From Sphaerochaetaceae bacterium (GTDB lineage: Bacteria > Spirochaetota > Spirochaetia > Sphaerochaetales > Sphaerochaetaceae), in the NCBI GenBank assembly GCA_028532915.1, contig JAQQAI010000089.1:292456-356455 (forward strand): DNA of 64,000 nucleotides. The letters are read 5' to 3'. Shown here in pieces: positions 1 through 9,206 of the stretch. Under the pieces are notes generated by a model, which worked only from the letters and a program-made list of their open reading frames with translations, had not been told where the DNA came from and did not search any database. The position numbers and the translations under genes were made by a program. Position 1 is the first letter of the stretch. Every line of letters begins with the position of its first letter.

Positions 1-10
1 ATATTCATAA

Positions 11-40
11 AAAAAAGTTCTCCTATTACAGAGAACTTTT
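11..40 (-). terminator. Rho-independent terminator of the kinase-dehydrogenase operon
   Basis: A perfect 10-bp inverted repeat (13-22 with 31-40) flanks an 8-nt loop. Read on the minus strand, its second arm runs into a T tract. It lies 18 nt past the stop codon of the FGGY kinase gene and plausibly ends the whole operon that starts near 11,350. Confidence 0.85.
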
Positions 41-58
41 CTTTGAATGATGTGATTG

Positions 59-1489
59 TCACTGTCTGTTGGGAACAAAAACCTTCACTTTCTGTGTTTC
101 TACGATCCTGTTTCTCCCCATCTGAACGCCGTCGAGTTCGCCAGTGGCGATCATCTGGACCATAAGGTTTCCCAAGGCAGTAGCTTCGACCGGGCCTGCA
201 ACTACCTGAAGTCCCGTCTCATCGGCAGTCCACTGGTTGAGAATCTCATTCTTGCATCCCCCGCCGATCACATGAATCGAATCAAACGTCTGTCCTGTTA
301 TCTTTTTGATCTCATCGATCGACTGCCTGTAGGCTCTGGCAAGGCCCCTGTAGATCGCTACCATGATCTCACCGTGACTTTCGGGAGGAAGGAAGCCCTT
401 GTCGGTACATCCTTTCTTCACCCGGTCCACCATTAGAGACCCGGGAGAATTGGGTTTGAGGAACACCGTATCAAGAGGATCGATATATCCTTCGTAGGAA
501 GCGCAATCGATGGTCTGCCCGTCAAGCTCCTTCCATTCGATCTTCTCTCCGTTACTTTCCCAGTATCGTACACATTCCTGCTGAATCCACATACCCATGA
601 TATTCTTAAGAAACCGGATATTGCCGTTCACGGCCATTTCATTTGTAAAACCGCTATCAAGCGCTTCTTTAGTGACGATGGGCTCTTCTGATTCAACTCC
701 GAGAAGTGACCACGTACCGCTTGAGATATAGAGAAAATCCTTTCCTTTCTTATTCGGAACCGCTGCCACAGCGCTTGCCGTATCATGAGTACCGACTGCT
801 ACGACATCGATGCGATGTCTCACATTGAGTTCTCTGGCAAGTTCGCTCTCGAGAGGGGCTACCTTCGTACCGCTTGAAACGATCTTCTTGAATATAGACG
901 AAGGAAGACCCGCCTTCTCTATGAGCTCGTAATCCCAGTCTTTTGTCGTCGGGTTGAACAGCTGAGTCGTCGATGCGTGAGTCATCTCATTGCTCATCAC
1001 TCCGGTGAGCCAGTAGGTGATCGTGTCCGGGACACTGAGATAGCGGTCTGCGGTCGAAAGGACTTGAGGCCGCGTCTCTTTCATCGCCTTGAGCTGATAA
1101 AGCGTGTTGAACGGCTGAAAGGCTATCCCGGTTCTTTTGAACAGCGTCTCTCTGTCGATTACCCGGGTGATCTGCTCGATGCGTTCATCCGTTCTGCTGT
1201 CACGATAGTGGTAGGCGAACGATACGGGTGATCCGAAAGAATCGAACAGAAGATAGTCGACACCCCAGGTATCGACACCGATGGAGGTAATCTGATCCCC
1301 GTAGAGGTCTAAAGCCGCTTTGATCCCTGTCTTTATCTGGGCAAATATATAGGGAATGTCCCAATAGGTCTCATGCAGAAGCTTCACGTTCTCCGTTACG
1401 AAGCGGTGGACGACCTCGAAACTGTCGAGGTCCCCCACTATCACACGTCCGTTGCTGGCGCCCAGGTCGATTGCTATATGTTTACTCAT
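59..1489 (-). CDS. rhaB: Rhamnulokinase-like FGGY carbohydrate kinase
   Basis: ATP-dependent kinase expected to phosphorylate a ketose at C1; the family reference is L-rhamnulose to L-rhamnulose 1-phosphate in the cytoplasm. The 476-residue protein has the FGGY N-terminal loop DLGASNGRV, the RhaB-type stretch GVDTWGVDYLLFD followed by YRDSRTD, the central GTHDTASA and SSGTWSLLG motifs, and the C-terminal IGGGCKNE nucleotide-binding loop. A GAGGAGA Shine-Dalgarno sequence precedes the ATG. It is the last gene of a minus-strand operon with a zinc dehydrogenase, an SDR and a 2-oxo acid dehydrogenase complex. No rhamnose isomerase or rhamnulose-phosphate aldolase gene is present in the window, so the true sugar may be L-fuculose or another 6-deoxy-ketose. 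Family assignment is firm; substrate is not. Confidence 0.85.
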   Translation of the reverse strand: MSKHIAIDLGASNGRVIVGDLDSFEVVHRFVTENVKLLHETYWDIPYIFAQIKTGIKAALDLYGDQITSIGVDTWGVDYLLFDSFGSPVSFAYHYRDSRTDERIEQITRVIDRETLFKRTGIAFQPFNTLYQLKAMKETRPQVLSTADRYLSVPDTITYWLTGVMSNEMTHASTTQLFNPTTKDWDYELIEKAGLPSSIFKKIVSSGTKVAPLESELARELNVRHRIDVVAVGTHDTASAVAAVPNKKGKDFLYISSGTWSLLGVESEEPIVTKEALDSGFTNEMAVNGNIRFLKNIMGMWIQQECVRYWESNGEKIEWKELDGQTIDCASYEGYIDPLDTVFLKPNSPGSLMVDRVKKGCTDKGFLPPESHGEIMVAIYRGLARAYRQSIDEIKKITGQTFDSIHVIGGGCKNEILNQWTADETGLQVVAGPVEATALGNLMVQMIATGELDGVQMGRNRIVETQKVKVFVPNRQ

Positions 1490-1500
1490 AAGTTCTCCTC

Positions 1501-2766
1501 TCAGTGTTTCGGGGCATGTTTCAGAAGATACTGCTCAGCCTCGAGAGACCACAGGCCGTTGTTACGTTCTGTGATCTCAGATAGGGCCTTGTAGAAGGGA
1601 TCTGTTTTTCCCAGTTCAGCGAAGTCTGCGATCGCTGTGAGAGGAAGATCGTAATGCGTGTACATCAGTTTCTTTCCGCCGGGAATCGAAGGAAGATTTA
1701 TGACCGTATCGGTTACCGCGTTGAGTCCTCCGATATGAGTCACCATACTGGCCGGATTCAGTTTACCTTTCTCCATCATGGAAAGGGATTCAGTCATATC
1801 GGCCGTGTTTCCGCCGCTGGTTCCCACTATATGAGTAGAAGCATAGTGAACATTGTAGAAATTCATCATAGCACTGAAATCAGTTCTGTTGGGACCTGCG
1901 AAAAAGTTGAGACATCCGTCTCTGGCAAGGATCTTGTCGGCCTGTTCCACAAGAGGAGCCACGGGAGCCATAACAAGAACATCATCGTATCCCTTTCCTT
2001 CCGAAAGCTCCATCAGAGCAGCGACAGGGTCGCTGGTGTTCTTCGTATTGAGATAGATGAGTTCGACACCACCTTTCGCCGCCTCTTCGATCGAATAGAG
2101 TGTCTGAGCCCTTTCGAGACGAGCATCGTCGATATCGGTTACCACAACTCTCTTCGGTCTGCGGTCGCAGTGGATCGCATAGTCTATAGCACCCAGCCCC
2201 ATCGGCCCCACTCCGGCTATGATGGCAAGATTGCCGCCTTCTCTGATTCCCATATCATGGACATAAGACCCGTTTGTCGTATGGTACATAGCATGATAGG
2301 TCCCGACGATACACGATACAGGTTCAGCCAGTGATCCGAGGAAGAAAGCTTCGCCTTCGTAAGGAAGGAGGCAGTTGAGCTCCATCACTTCGTGAGGGAT
2401 CACGATATAGGTTGAATCTCCTCCGATATAGGGATAGGAATATCCCGGTGCCGCAAGTGATCCCTTGTAGTTGAGTGCAGGCTGAATAGAGAATTTCGAT
2501 CCTACAGAGAAGGAATCTTTCCATTTTGCCCCGACCTCTACGATCTCACCGCAGAACTCGTGCCCCAGTATGATCGGATTGTCTGCCACATCGTTCGGAA
2601 TACGTTTGTGATCAGCGCCCTGTTCTGCCGCCTTATGATCGCTCATACACACACTGTTGGTGATGATCTTTGCGAGTATCTCATCATCTTTGATTGCGGG
2701 AAGTTCGAATTCCTCAACTCTCAGATCGTTTTTTCCATAAAGTCTTACTGCTTTTGTTTTCATCAT
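1501..2766 (-). CDS. Zinc-binding alcohol dehydrogenase, L-sorbose-1-phosphate reductase-like
   Basis: Medium-chain dehydrogenase/reductase of 421 residues. The N-terminal catalytic domain has a Cys near residue 40 (NSVCMSDH) and the GHEFCGEIVEVG zinc-domain motif. The Rossmann fold carries GVGPMGLGAIDYA around residue 190 followed by TDID. The long insert and the ending resemble SorE-type enzymes, which interconvert ketose 1-phosphates and hexitol phosphates with NAD(P)H; this resemblance is from memory, without a search. The gene sits 11 nt upstream of the kinase gene and 12 nt downstream of the SDR gene, so the three are surely co-transcribed. Two adjacent ATG codons follow AGGGAGATT; the second (2763) has better spacing. 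The pairing with a ketose kinase fits reduction of the kinase product to a polyol phosphate. Exact substrate unknown. Confidence 0.75.
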   Translation of the reverse strand: MMKTKAVRLYGKNDLRVEEFELPAIKDDEILAKIITNSVCMSDHKAAEQGADHKRIPNDVADNPIILGHEFCGEIVEVGAKWKDSFSVGSKFSIQPALNYKGSLAAPGYSYPYIGGDSTYIVIPHEVMELNCLLPYEGEAFFLGSLAEPVSCIVGTYHAMYHTTNGSYVHDMGIREGGNLAIIAGVGPMGLGAIDYAIHCDRRPKRVVVTDIDDARLERAQTLYSIEEAAKGGVELIYLNTKNTSDPVAALMELSEGKGYDDVLVMAPVAPLVEQADKILARDGCLNFFAGPNRTDFSAMMNFYNVHYASTHIVGTSGGNTADMTESLSMMEKGKLNPASMVTHIGGLNAVTDTVINLPSIPGGKKLMYTHYDLPLTAIADFAELGKTDPFYKALSEITERNNGLWSLEAEQYLLKHAPKH

Positions 2767-2778
2767 AATCTCCCTTGT

Positions 2779-3948
2779 CTAGTTGAGCATTACCTGCCCG
2801 CCGGTTACCGGCAAGGCCTGACCTGTCTCATACTTCTGTTCTACAATATAACATATTGCCCTGACTACATCCGTTGTCTTACATCCTCTTGATAGTGGTA
2901 CCTTCGATTCATAAAAGGCCCGTACATCCTCGACGCTTTTGGCTCCGGGGACCTTGTTCGCTCTCAGATACTGGACAAACAGTCCTCTGTCGGGATCGGA
3001 CCACAGCGGACCGTCCAGGAAATTTCCCGGGCACACCGCATTCACCTTGATGTTGTCGCTGACCAGTTCGAGTGCAAAACTCTGTGTCAGCCCGATAGTA
3101 CCGAATTTCGCTCCGGCGTAGGCTCCGTTCTTGTTCGACCCTTCAAGACCGCTTTTGCTGCTTATGGTAATGATATCGGTCATATAGCGGCCGCCCGATC
3201 CGATATTCTGAAGAGCCATCTGACGGGATGCGAATTTTGTGCAGATGAAAAACCCGGTATAATCGACTGAAGTGACGAATTCGAAATCTCTCAGGGAGAT
3301 CTCTTTGACGCTTCCGGCTTTCAACACCCCTGCATTCGATACGAAAAGATCGATCGAACCGGTTAAGGCCGCTATCTCGTCCATCATCTGTTCGACAGAC
3401 TCTTCGCTGCTCACATCCACTTTCAGACCGAGAGCTACAGTAGATCCCGTCTTCTCATTGAGTTGAGATGCAAGAGAATCGGCGCCCTCTTTATTCATAT
3501 CGGCGATGAAGACGAACCCACCCTCATCGATGAGTCCCTGAACGATACCGGCACCGAAACCCTGTGCTCCGCCTGTTACGATGGATATCTTTCTTTTCAT
3601 GATATCACTTCTTCTGCTGCTTCCTATAAAGGAGGGTTCCCGAGAAAAAGTCCCGGAGACAGCTTCGTCATAACTCATTCCCAGGTTGAACGTTACTGGA
3701 ACGTTTTGCACACCTATACTTTTCGGGTATCTTCCGTTTGAACCGGCATATCCGGCAACTATTGAATCGAGGATCTTCACCGTTTCAGCAGCATCATCCC
3801 CGATGACAGACTCTGGAAGCATTACCTCAGCCTGACTGCCCTCTATTGCATGAACGAATACGGAGGACTCACCATCATAGAAATATCCTCTGATCACAGG
3901 TCCCAGGAAAGAGACCAGTTTCTTTATTGTGCTATCCATCGTTAACAT
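2779..3948 (-). CDS. SDR oxidoreductase with an aldolase-like N-terminal remnant (sorbitol-6-phosphate dehydrogenase-like)
   Basis: Residues ~117-389 form a classical short-chain dehydrogenase: the TGGAQGFGAG cofactor loop, NAG, the active-site Ser in ISSKSG and the YAGAK Tyr-Lys pair. NAD(P)-dependent oxidation or reduction of a polyol phosphate is likely by context. The first ~115 residues are not SDR. The segment near residues 73-98 (RYPKSIGVQNV, then NLGMSYDEAV) resembles the C-terminal end of the class II aldolase domain found in fused aldolase-SDR proteins such as RhaE-type enzymes, but the metal-binding histidines are absent. Its start overlaps the stop of the upstream PHP gene (ATGTTAA). 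A second ATG (3939) lies 11 nt from AAGGAG. An internal ATG at 3600 would give a bare SDR but has a poor ribosome site. Confidence 0.78.
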   Translation of the reverse strand: MLTMDSTIKKLVSFLGPVIRGYFYDGESSVFVHAIEGSQAEVMLPESVIGDDAAETVKILDSIVAGYAGSNGRYPKSIGVQNVPVTFNLGMSYDEAVSGTFSREPSFIGSSRRSDIMKRKISIVTGGAQGFGAGIVQGLIDEGGFVFIADMNKEGADSLASQLNEKTGSTVALGLKVDVSSEESVEQMMDEIAALTGSIDLFVSNAGVLKAGSVKEISLRDFEFVTSVDYTGFFICTKFASRQMALQNIGSGGRYMTDIITISSKSGLEGSNKNGAYAGAKFGTIGLTQSFALELVSDNIKVNAVCPGNFLDGPLWSDPDRGLFVQYLRANKVPGAKSVEDVRAFYESKVPLSRGCKTTDVVRAICYIVEQKYETGQALPVTGGQVMLN

Positions 3949-5294
3949 AACTCCTTGAATGTTCTTTTTGCGATATCGACTATGCTTTGAGGTTCGTAGG
4001 GATCCATTTTCATCCCGATTCCAGCATAGACCGATATCTTATCCTGCAACTTCCTGCCGTTCAGCGGGTTGTGTTCGCTGAACAGTCCCCAGTCAGGGTT
4101 TACATCTACCAGTTTTTCATGTGCAACAAGAGCCCAGGCGGACGAAACAAGGTGAACTGCTTCCTCTTCAAGCAGCTGCGGACAGTTGAACGACTGCCGT
4201 GAACTGTTGATGTCGACACCGCTGATCTCCATAAGATTGTGTTCTCTGCATAGCTTCTGAAGTCTTGCCATCTGCTCTTTCGTATTTCTCGGGGGCATAT
4301 AGGTGATGGCAGGAAAACCGATGGAGGCCAGATATGCAACGAGTTCATCAAGAAAATCATCTTCAAACTTCTCTCTCTTCTTGTCGCCCGTGACGCTGTC
4401 GCCGACATCGCCGAGGTATGCATAGGCAGGAATCGCATCGATTGAAAGTGCAAAATCAACGACCTTTCTCACATCGATAGTCTCTTCTCGTGAAGGCTGG
4501 ATGAAGAACTTGTCCAGATAGGCTCCCTTCAATACACCCAGTACGTCATAAAGGAAATGGACATTATCGGTATCGAGCAGACGTGACCGCAGCGTATCGG
4601 AAACGGAAATCTCAAGCTTTTCGGTCAGAAAGGAGACAACTTCATCCTGAGATTGTGCCATCTTTGATATCTTCTTCGAGAAGGCATAGAGGATATGACG
4701 TTCTGTAATAGAGCCGCCTTCATCCGCTTTGGACAGAGGGGCCACATCGGCATCGAAATCGATAGGATCGACACCCAGAGGAATGATGATCTTGTTGAGA
4801 GCCTCAACCTGTTTCCTGTTCCGTTTGTTTCTTTCGATACATACAGGTTTCAGAAAATCCTTCACCTTCTCATATGCGCCCGCTTTGACGCCGTGAACAA
4901 CCATGTAGACGATCCCCCTGCTGTCGGGGTTGTTGATCTTCTTATCTTTGAAGGGAGTATCGAGAAAACTGCATCTGACTTCAAAACCGCACGTACTTGC
5001 GATACCGAGACGTTTTGAAGCCTCATGCATCTCATAGGCGGCTCCGATCGAATCATGATCGACCGAACCTACGATCGCCAGTCCGGCTTTCCAGGCGGCA
5101 TAGGATGCAGCTGCAGGCTCGTATGGACTGAATGAATATGTGGTATGCACGTGGTTGTTAACCTGTTCGAGAACCTCACGGGAAATTTCACCTTTTTTGT
5201 ATGATTCACGAACAAAATCGCAGGCCGCAAGGCGTCGCTGCAAAGATGGATCGTTGATATCCTTCTGAATCGTTTTAATAGAAAAATCACTCAC
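3942..5294 (-). CDS. PHP-domain metal-dependent hydrolase, substrate unknown
   Basis: A 450-residue protein with the polymerase-and-histidinol-phosphatase fold. The HxH motif (NNHVHTTYS, His48 and His50) and VDHDS (Asp79, His80) are metal ligands typical of PHP phosphoesterases; Glu105 in CGFEVR fits the next ligand. The C-terminal half contains further PHP-like elements (GVDINSS, near residue 370). Family members hydrolyse phosphate esters. In this sugar operon a phosphatase acting on a pathway sugar or polyol phosphate is a reasonable inference, not a demonstrated one. The reading frame is open to an ATG at 5360, but that codon has no ribosome site, whereas a GTG at 5294 follows AGGAGA with 9-nt spacing. 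I therefore place the start there. It lies 74 nt after the E1 gene. Confidence 0.75.
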   Translation of the reverse strand: MSDFSIKTIQKDINDPSLQRRLAACDFVRESYKKGEISREVLEQVNNHVHTTYSFSPYEPAAASYAAWKAGLAIVGSVDHDSIGAAYEMHEASKRLGIASTCGFEVRCSFLDTPFKDKKINNPDSRGIVYMVVHGVKAGAYEKVKDFLKPVCIERNKRNRKQVEALNKIIIPLGVDPIDFDADVAPLSKADEGGSITERHILYAFSKKISKMAQSQDEVVSFLTEKLEISVSDTLRSRLLDTDNVHFLYDVLGVLKGAYLDKFFIQPSREETIDVRKVVDFALSIDAIPAYAYLGDVGDSVTGDKKREKFEDDFLDELVAYLASIGFPAITYMPPRNTKEQMARLQKLCREHNLMEISGVDINSSRQSFNCPQLLEEEAVHLVSSAWALVAHEKLVDVNPDWGLFSEHNPLNGRKLQDKISVYAGIGMKMDPYEPQSIVDIAKRTFKELC

Positions 5295-5368
5295 TATAGG
5301 GTATCTCCTGTCTTTTTCAGTAGATATGAAGCGGCAGGCCCGAAAGCCCACCGCTGACATTTTTTTTA

Positions 5369-7825
5369 TTATACACCAGATTCGAGCTGACGGGTAAATT
5401 CTCCGTCACTCAGATTTCTCACTATCTTCCTGTTTGCGATCGGAAGAACCTGCTGATGAATCGCATCGATGATCGAATCAACCTGCGGGAAGTAATATTC
5501 TTCCATCTCGGCAGGCGGGGTTATCCAGTTACGTGAACCGATGACTACAGGTGGAGCATCAAGGTAATCGAAAGCGAGCCGTGAGAGATTCGCCGCGACA
5601 GTCTGAAGATAGCTTCCTCTTTCGCTGCTGTCGGTCACCAGGACGGTCTTGCCTGTCTTCTTGATCGATTCGATGAGAAGATCGTATTTGAGAGGATTGA
5701 TCCATCTCAGATCGATGACTTCTGCTTCAAGGCCGTATTCTTCTTTCAGTCTCTTCTGTGCCTTCATACAGGTGTACAGTGACGGCCCGAGGGCTATCAG
5801 AGTGACATCCTTTCCGTCCACTCTCTTGACCGGTTCTCCTTCAGGAATCTCATAGTAGCCTTCAGGAACACCTTCTTTGACAAACTGTTCGCCGATACCG
5901 TAGAGTTTCTGGCTTTCGAAGAACACAACAGGGTCGGTTCCTCTGAGTGCTCCATTCAACATACCTTTCACATCATATGGGGTTGCAGGATACATCGCCT
6001 TCAGTCCGGGAACCGATGCGACCATGCTTGTCCATTCCTGAGAGTGCTGAGCACCGTATTTATTACCAACGGAGACACGCAGTACCAGAGGCATCTTCAG
6101 GACACCGGCTGACATCGACTGCCATTTGGGCATCTGGTTGAACACCTCATCTCCTGCACATCCGAGGAAGTCGCAATACATCAGTTCAACTACAGCACGG
6201 CCACCGCTGAGTGCGTAGCCGACACCGGATCCGACGATGGCTGATTCGCTGATGGGAGAGTTGAAGAACCTGTGGTATGGAAGAAGTTCGGTCAATCCGC
6301 GGTAGCAGGCGAAAGCTCCGCCCCAGTCGCGGTGGTCTTCACCGTAGGCGATCATGGTCGGGTCCTGAACGAACCTGTAGGCCATAGCCTCGAATACCGC
6401 ATCACGGTACTGGTATTGTCTGCTTGCCGAAAGTTCTTTGCCGTTTTCGTCGAAAGCGTACCGGCTTCTTCTGCTGATCTGTTTCACCCTCGCGTTATCT
6501 TCGAGTTTCTCGAGCAGCTCGACCTCTCTGTCGTCAAGAGCAGGAGCATTGCCGTTGCTGAACATGACGCTCTCGATAAAATCGCCATCAACCATCGGAG
6601 AGAGCTTCTCATCGACAGTGATGCTCAAGGCCGTCTTGAGTTTACCGAGGACTTTCTGCTGCATCTTCTCGAGCTCTTCTTCGGTGGTCACTTTGTTATC
6701 TACAAGATATTTGCCGTAGGCATGAATCGGATCTTGAGCCTTGAACGCCTCGAGCTCCTCTTTTGTGCGGTATGTCATTGCATCTGAAGGAGAGTGACCG
6801 CTGAAACGGTATGTCAGAGTATCCATGAGAACTGGACCTTCACCTTTGAGAAGGATCTCTTTCTTCCGGGCTGTCGCATCTGCGACGGCCAGCGGATTGA
6901 AACCGTCAACACGTTCCGAATGCATGTTCTGGGGATTGACTCCGGCACCGAGGCGGGCAGCCATACCGAAACCTGATGTCTCACCTACAGGCTGTCCGCC
7001 CATGGCATAGAGGTTGTCGAATACGTTGATCATATAGGGAGGTGCACCCTTGTTGTCTTCCCACAGAGTTTTGTACTGGTCCATCGTGGACATGTTCATC
7101 GCTTCCCATACAGGACCGCGGGCCAGAGAGCCGTCACCGATGTTGGCTATGACGATCCCTTTCTTTCTGTTGACTTTCTTGTAGAGAGCCGAACCGAAAG
7201 CGATCGTACCGCTTCCTCCGACGATCGCATTGTTGGGCATCGATCCGAAGGGAGCGAAGAAGGTATGCATGGAACCGCCCAGACCTTTAGAAAAACCTGT
7301 GGATTTCGCATAGATTTCGGCAAGTGTACCGTAGATGATGAAGTTCTGAGCCAGATCTTTTATTGAATCACCATCAAAGTTCTCTTTTACGACCTTATAG
7401 GTCTCACCGTTCATGAATTCTTTCATGATGGTCTCTATCTTCTCATCATCCATCTTGTCGATTGCCGAAAGACATTTTGCAAGGATCTCTCCGTGAGACC
7501 GGTGGGAACCGAAAATATAGTCTTCAGGATCGAGATTCATCGCCTGACCGACTGCAGCGCTTTCCTGGCCTGCAGAAAGGTGGGCAGGCCCTTTATGATT
7601 ATAGGAGATCCCCTGATAGACACCTTCCTTCTTGATGGAGTCCAGCATCGTCTCGAACTCTCTGATGACGACCATATCATAATAGACTTTGATCAGTCGA
7701 TCTTTGCCGTATCGTTTGAGTTCTTTTTTGATATCGCTTACATACTGGTTGACCGGAATCTCTCCGAGGTCAACGACCTCTTTCTCTCTAATCTGTTTTG
7801 GGTCAAATGATATTTTCTTAGCCAT
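5369..7825 (-). CDS. Fused E1 alpha-beta subunit of a thiamine-diphosphate 2-oxo acid/acyloin dehydrogenase
   Basis: An 818-residue fusion. Residues ~40-400 match the E1 alpha (TPP-binding) chain: GSHRSHGE at 106-113, GLGGSMH at 181-187, and a GDGS...N thiamine-diphosphate/Mg motif starting at 230. Residues ~480-818 match E1 beta (YGEDHRDWGGAF, then DLRWINPLK). Such E1 enzymes decarboxylate a 2-oxo acid or cleave an acyloin and pass the acyl group to lipoyl-E2. Oddities are an extra ~40 residues between the two early alpha motifs and a lengthened stretch after the GDG motif (DQYKTLWEDNKGAPPY). The ATG at 7825 follows AGGAGA with ideal spacing; an upstream in-frame start at 7855 lacks one. E3 and E2 genes lie immediately upstream. 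Sequence alone does not separate pyruvate, branched-chain and acetoin types. Confidence 0.88.
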   Translation of the reverse strand: MAKKISFDPKQIREKEVVDLGEIPVNQYVSDIKKELKRYGKDRLIKVYYDMVVIREFETMLDSIKKEGVYQGISYNHKGPAHLSAGQESAAVGQAMNLDPEDYIFGSHRSHGEILAKCLSAIDKMDDEKIETIMKEFMNGETYKVVKENFDGDSIKDLAQNFIIYGTLAEIYAKSTGFSKGLGGSMHTFFAPFGSMPNNAIVGGSGTIAFGSALYKKVNRKKGIVIANIGDGSLARGPVWEAMNMSTMDQYKTLWEDNKGAPPYMINVFDNLYAMGGQPVGETSGFGMAARLGAGVNPQNMHSERVDGFNPLAVADATARKKEILLKGEGPVLMDTLTYRFSGHSPSDAMTYRTKEELEAFKAQDPIHAYGKYLVDNKVTTEEELEKMQQKVLGKLKTALSITVDEKLSPMVDGDFIESVMFSNGNAPALDDREVELLEKLEDNARVKQISRRSRYAFDENGKELSASRQYQYRDAVFEAMAYRFVQDPTMIAYGEDHRDWGGAFACYRGLTELLPYHRFFNSPISESAIVGSGVGYALSGGRAVVELMYCDFLGCAGDEVFNQMPKWQSMSAGVLKMPLVLRVSVGNKYGAQHSQEWTSMVASVPGLKAMYPATPYDVKGMLNGALRGTDPVVFFESQKLYGIGEQFVKEGVPEGYYEIPEGEPVKRVDGKDVTLIALGPSLYTCMKAQKRLKEEYGLEAEVIDLRWINPLKYDLLIESIKKTGKTVLVTDSSERGSYLQTVAANLSRLAFDYLDAPPVVIGSRNWITPPAEMEEYYFPQVDSIIDAIHQQVLPIANRKIVRNLSDGEFTRQLESGV

Positions 7826-7838
7826 TTTCTTTTTTCTC

Positions 7839-9191
7839 CTATAAATTATGTGCAAGCGAAACGATAGTGTCTTTCATGACTTCCGAGACACTAGGGTGCG
7901 GATACACGATCTGGGCTACTTCATTAACTCTTAATTCACTTTCAATGATGACTGCAGCACTGTGGATCATCTCACTGCTGTAGGGACCTATCAGCTGTAT
8001 ACCGAGGATGATGGAAGTTGCCGCATCGACGACAATCTTGCATAATCCTGCAGCACGTTTTCCATTCTCCGCCAGGAAGCGTCCGTTCGAACGCATCTGG
8101 GTCGAAACGACTTTAACGTCGATATTCTTATCTTTCGCCTCCTGCTCGGTCAGACCGCAGCCTGCGACCTCCGGAAGACTGTATACGGCCCACGGAATCG
8201 CATGATAGCGCATTCTGTCTTTCTTATCCCCGTAGAGGTTGTTCACGGCCACATCGGCCTGTCTGGATGCACTGTGGGCAAGAAGCGATTTTCCATTAAC
8301 ATCCCCGATGGCGTAGATATTGGGAACCGAAGTGGCCATAGTATCATCCACGACCACCCTGTTGCGGTCGATCTTGAGCTTCAGCGGCTCCAGATTGGCG
8401 ACATTCGGTCGTCTTCCCACACTCATCAATACCATATCGGCCGCTACGGATTTCTCTTCACCTTTCCTGTCGGTGTAATAGACGTTCTTTTCATCTATTC
8501 TTGTCACCTTGGCTTCGAGATTGAACGTCACATCCTTCATCTCACGGCGAAGAAGTTTTGCGATCTCTTTATCCGCCATAGGAATGATCTCGTCGAGCAT
8601 TTCTATGACTGTTACCTTCACGCCCAGTGTCGAGAACAGGGAGGCGAACTCCACACCGATGACACCTCCACCGATGACGGCCAGAGAAGAGGGAAGCTTC
8701 TCAACCGAAAGGATCTCGGTGCTCGTGACAACATGGTCAAGATCATGTCCGGGAATCGGAATGACTACCGAAGAGGAACCGGTGGCGATGATGATCGATT
8801 CGGCGGCAAATTCTTCCCCGTTCACCAGCACATGCTGCTGAGAGTTGAAGGAGGCTTCTCCGAAGACCACATCAACCTTTGCACTTTTCATCAGAAACTC
8901 GATTCCTTTTTTAAGAGTATCGATCGTATCCTGCTTCCATGCCATAGCAGCGGCGAGGTCGAACGAGACATCCTTGACTATTACACCCTTCTTCTCGGAG
9001 TCCATCGCATGTTCGTACAATTTGGCACTGTTGAGAAGGCTCTTTGTGGGGATGCAACCCCAGTTCGTACACACACCGCCCAGAGCATCTTTTTCGATGA
9101 GAAGGACCTTCTTTCCCATCTCACCTGCTTTGTGAGCCGCGACGTATCCGCCGGGGCCTGATCCGACGACTATCAAATCATATTCTTTCAT
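7839..9191 (-). CDS. lpdA: Dihydrolipoyl dehydrogenase (E3)
   Basis: FAD-dependent disulfide oxidoreductase that re-oxidises dihydrolipoamide on E2 with NAD+. It has the N-terminal FAD loop GSGPGGYVAA, the redox-active pair in GGVCTNWGCIPTKS, a second Rossmann loop GGGVIGVEFAS, and the C-terminal active-site His region (YPHPSVSE, near residue 434). Length (450 residues) is normal and there is no added lipoyl domain. The ATG at 9191 follows AAGGAG; a GTG one codon earlier is too close to the ribosome site. It lies between E2 (15 nt) and E1 (13 nt), as expected for a complete dehydrogenase complex. Confidence 0.95.
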   Translation of the reverse strand: MKEYDLIVVGSGPGGYVAAHKAGEMGKKVLLIEKDALGGVCTNWGCIPTKSLLNSAKLYEHAMDSEKKGVIVKDVSFDLAAAMAWKQDTIDTLKKGIEFLMKSAKVDVVFGEASFNSQQHVLVNGEEFAAESIIIATGSSSVVIPIPGHDLDHVVTSTEILSVEKLPSSLAVIGGGVIGVEFASLFSTLGVKVTVIEMLDEIIPMADKEIAKLLRREMKDVTFNLEAKVTRIDEKNVYYTDRKGEEKSVAADMVLMSVGRRPNVANLEPLKLKIDRNRVVVDDTMATSVPNIYAIGDVNGKSLLAHSASRQADVAVNNLYGDKKDRMRYHAIPWAVYSLPEVAGCGLTEQEAKDKNIDVKVVSTQMRSNGRFLAENGKRAAGLCKIVVDAATSIILGIQLIGPYSSEMIHSAAVIIESELRVNEVAQIVYPHPSVSEVMKDTIVSLAHNL

Positions 9192-9206
9192 CACCTACTC
9201 CTTAGA

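Noticed and set aside
5295..5360. Upstream extension of the PHP gene to ATG 5360
   Set aside because: There is no Shine-Dalgarno sequence before 5360, while GTG 5294 has AGGAGA at 9 nt.
8202..9161. Plus-strand 319-codon frame antisense to lpdA
   Set aside because: The opposite strand encodes a clear dihydrolipoyl dehydrogenase. The frame has no ribosome site and a low-complexity His/Arg-rich product.
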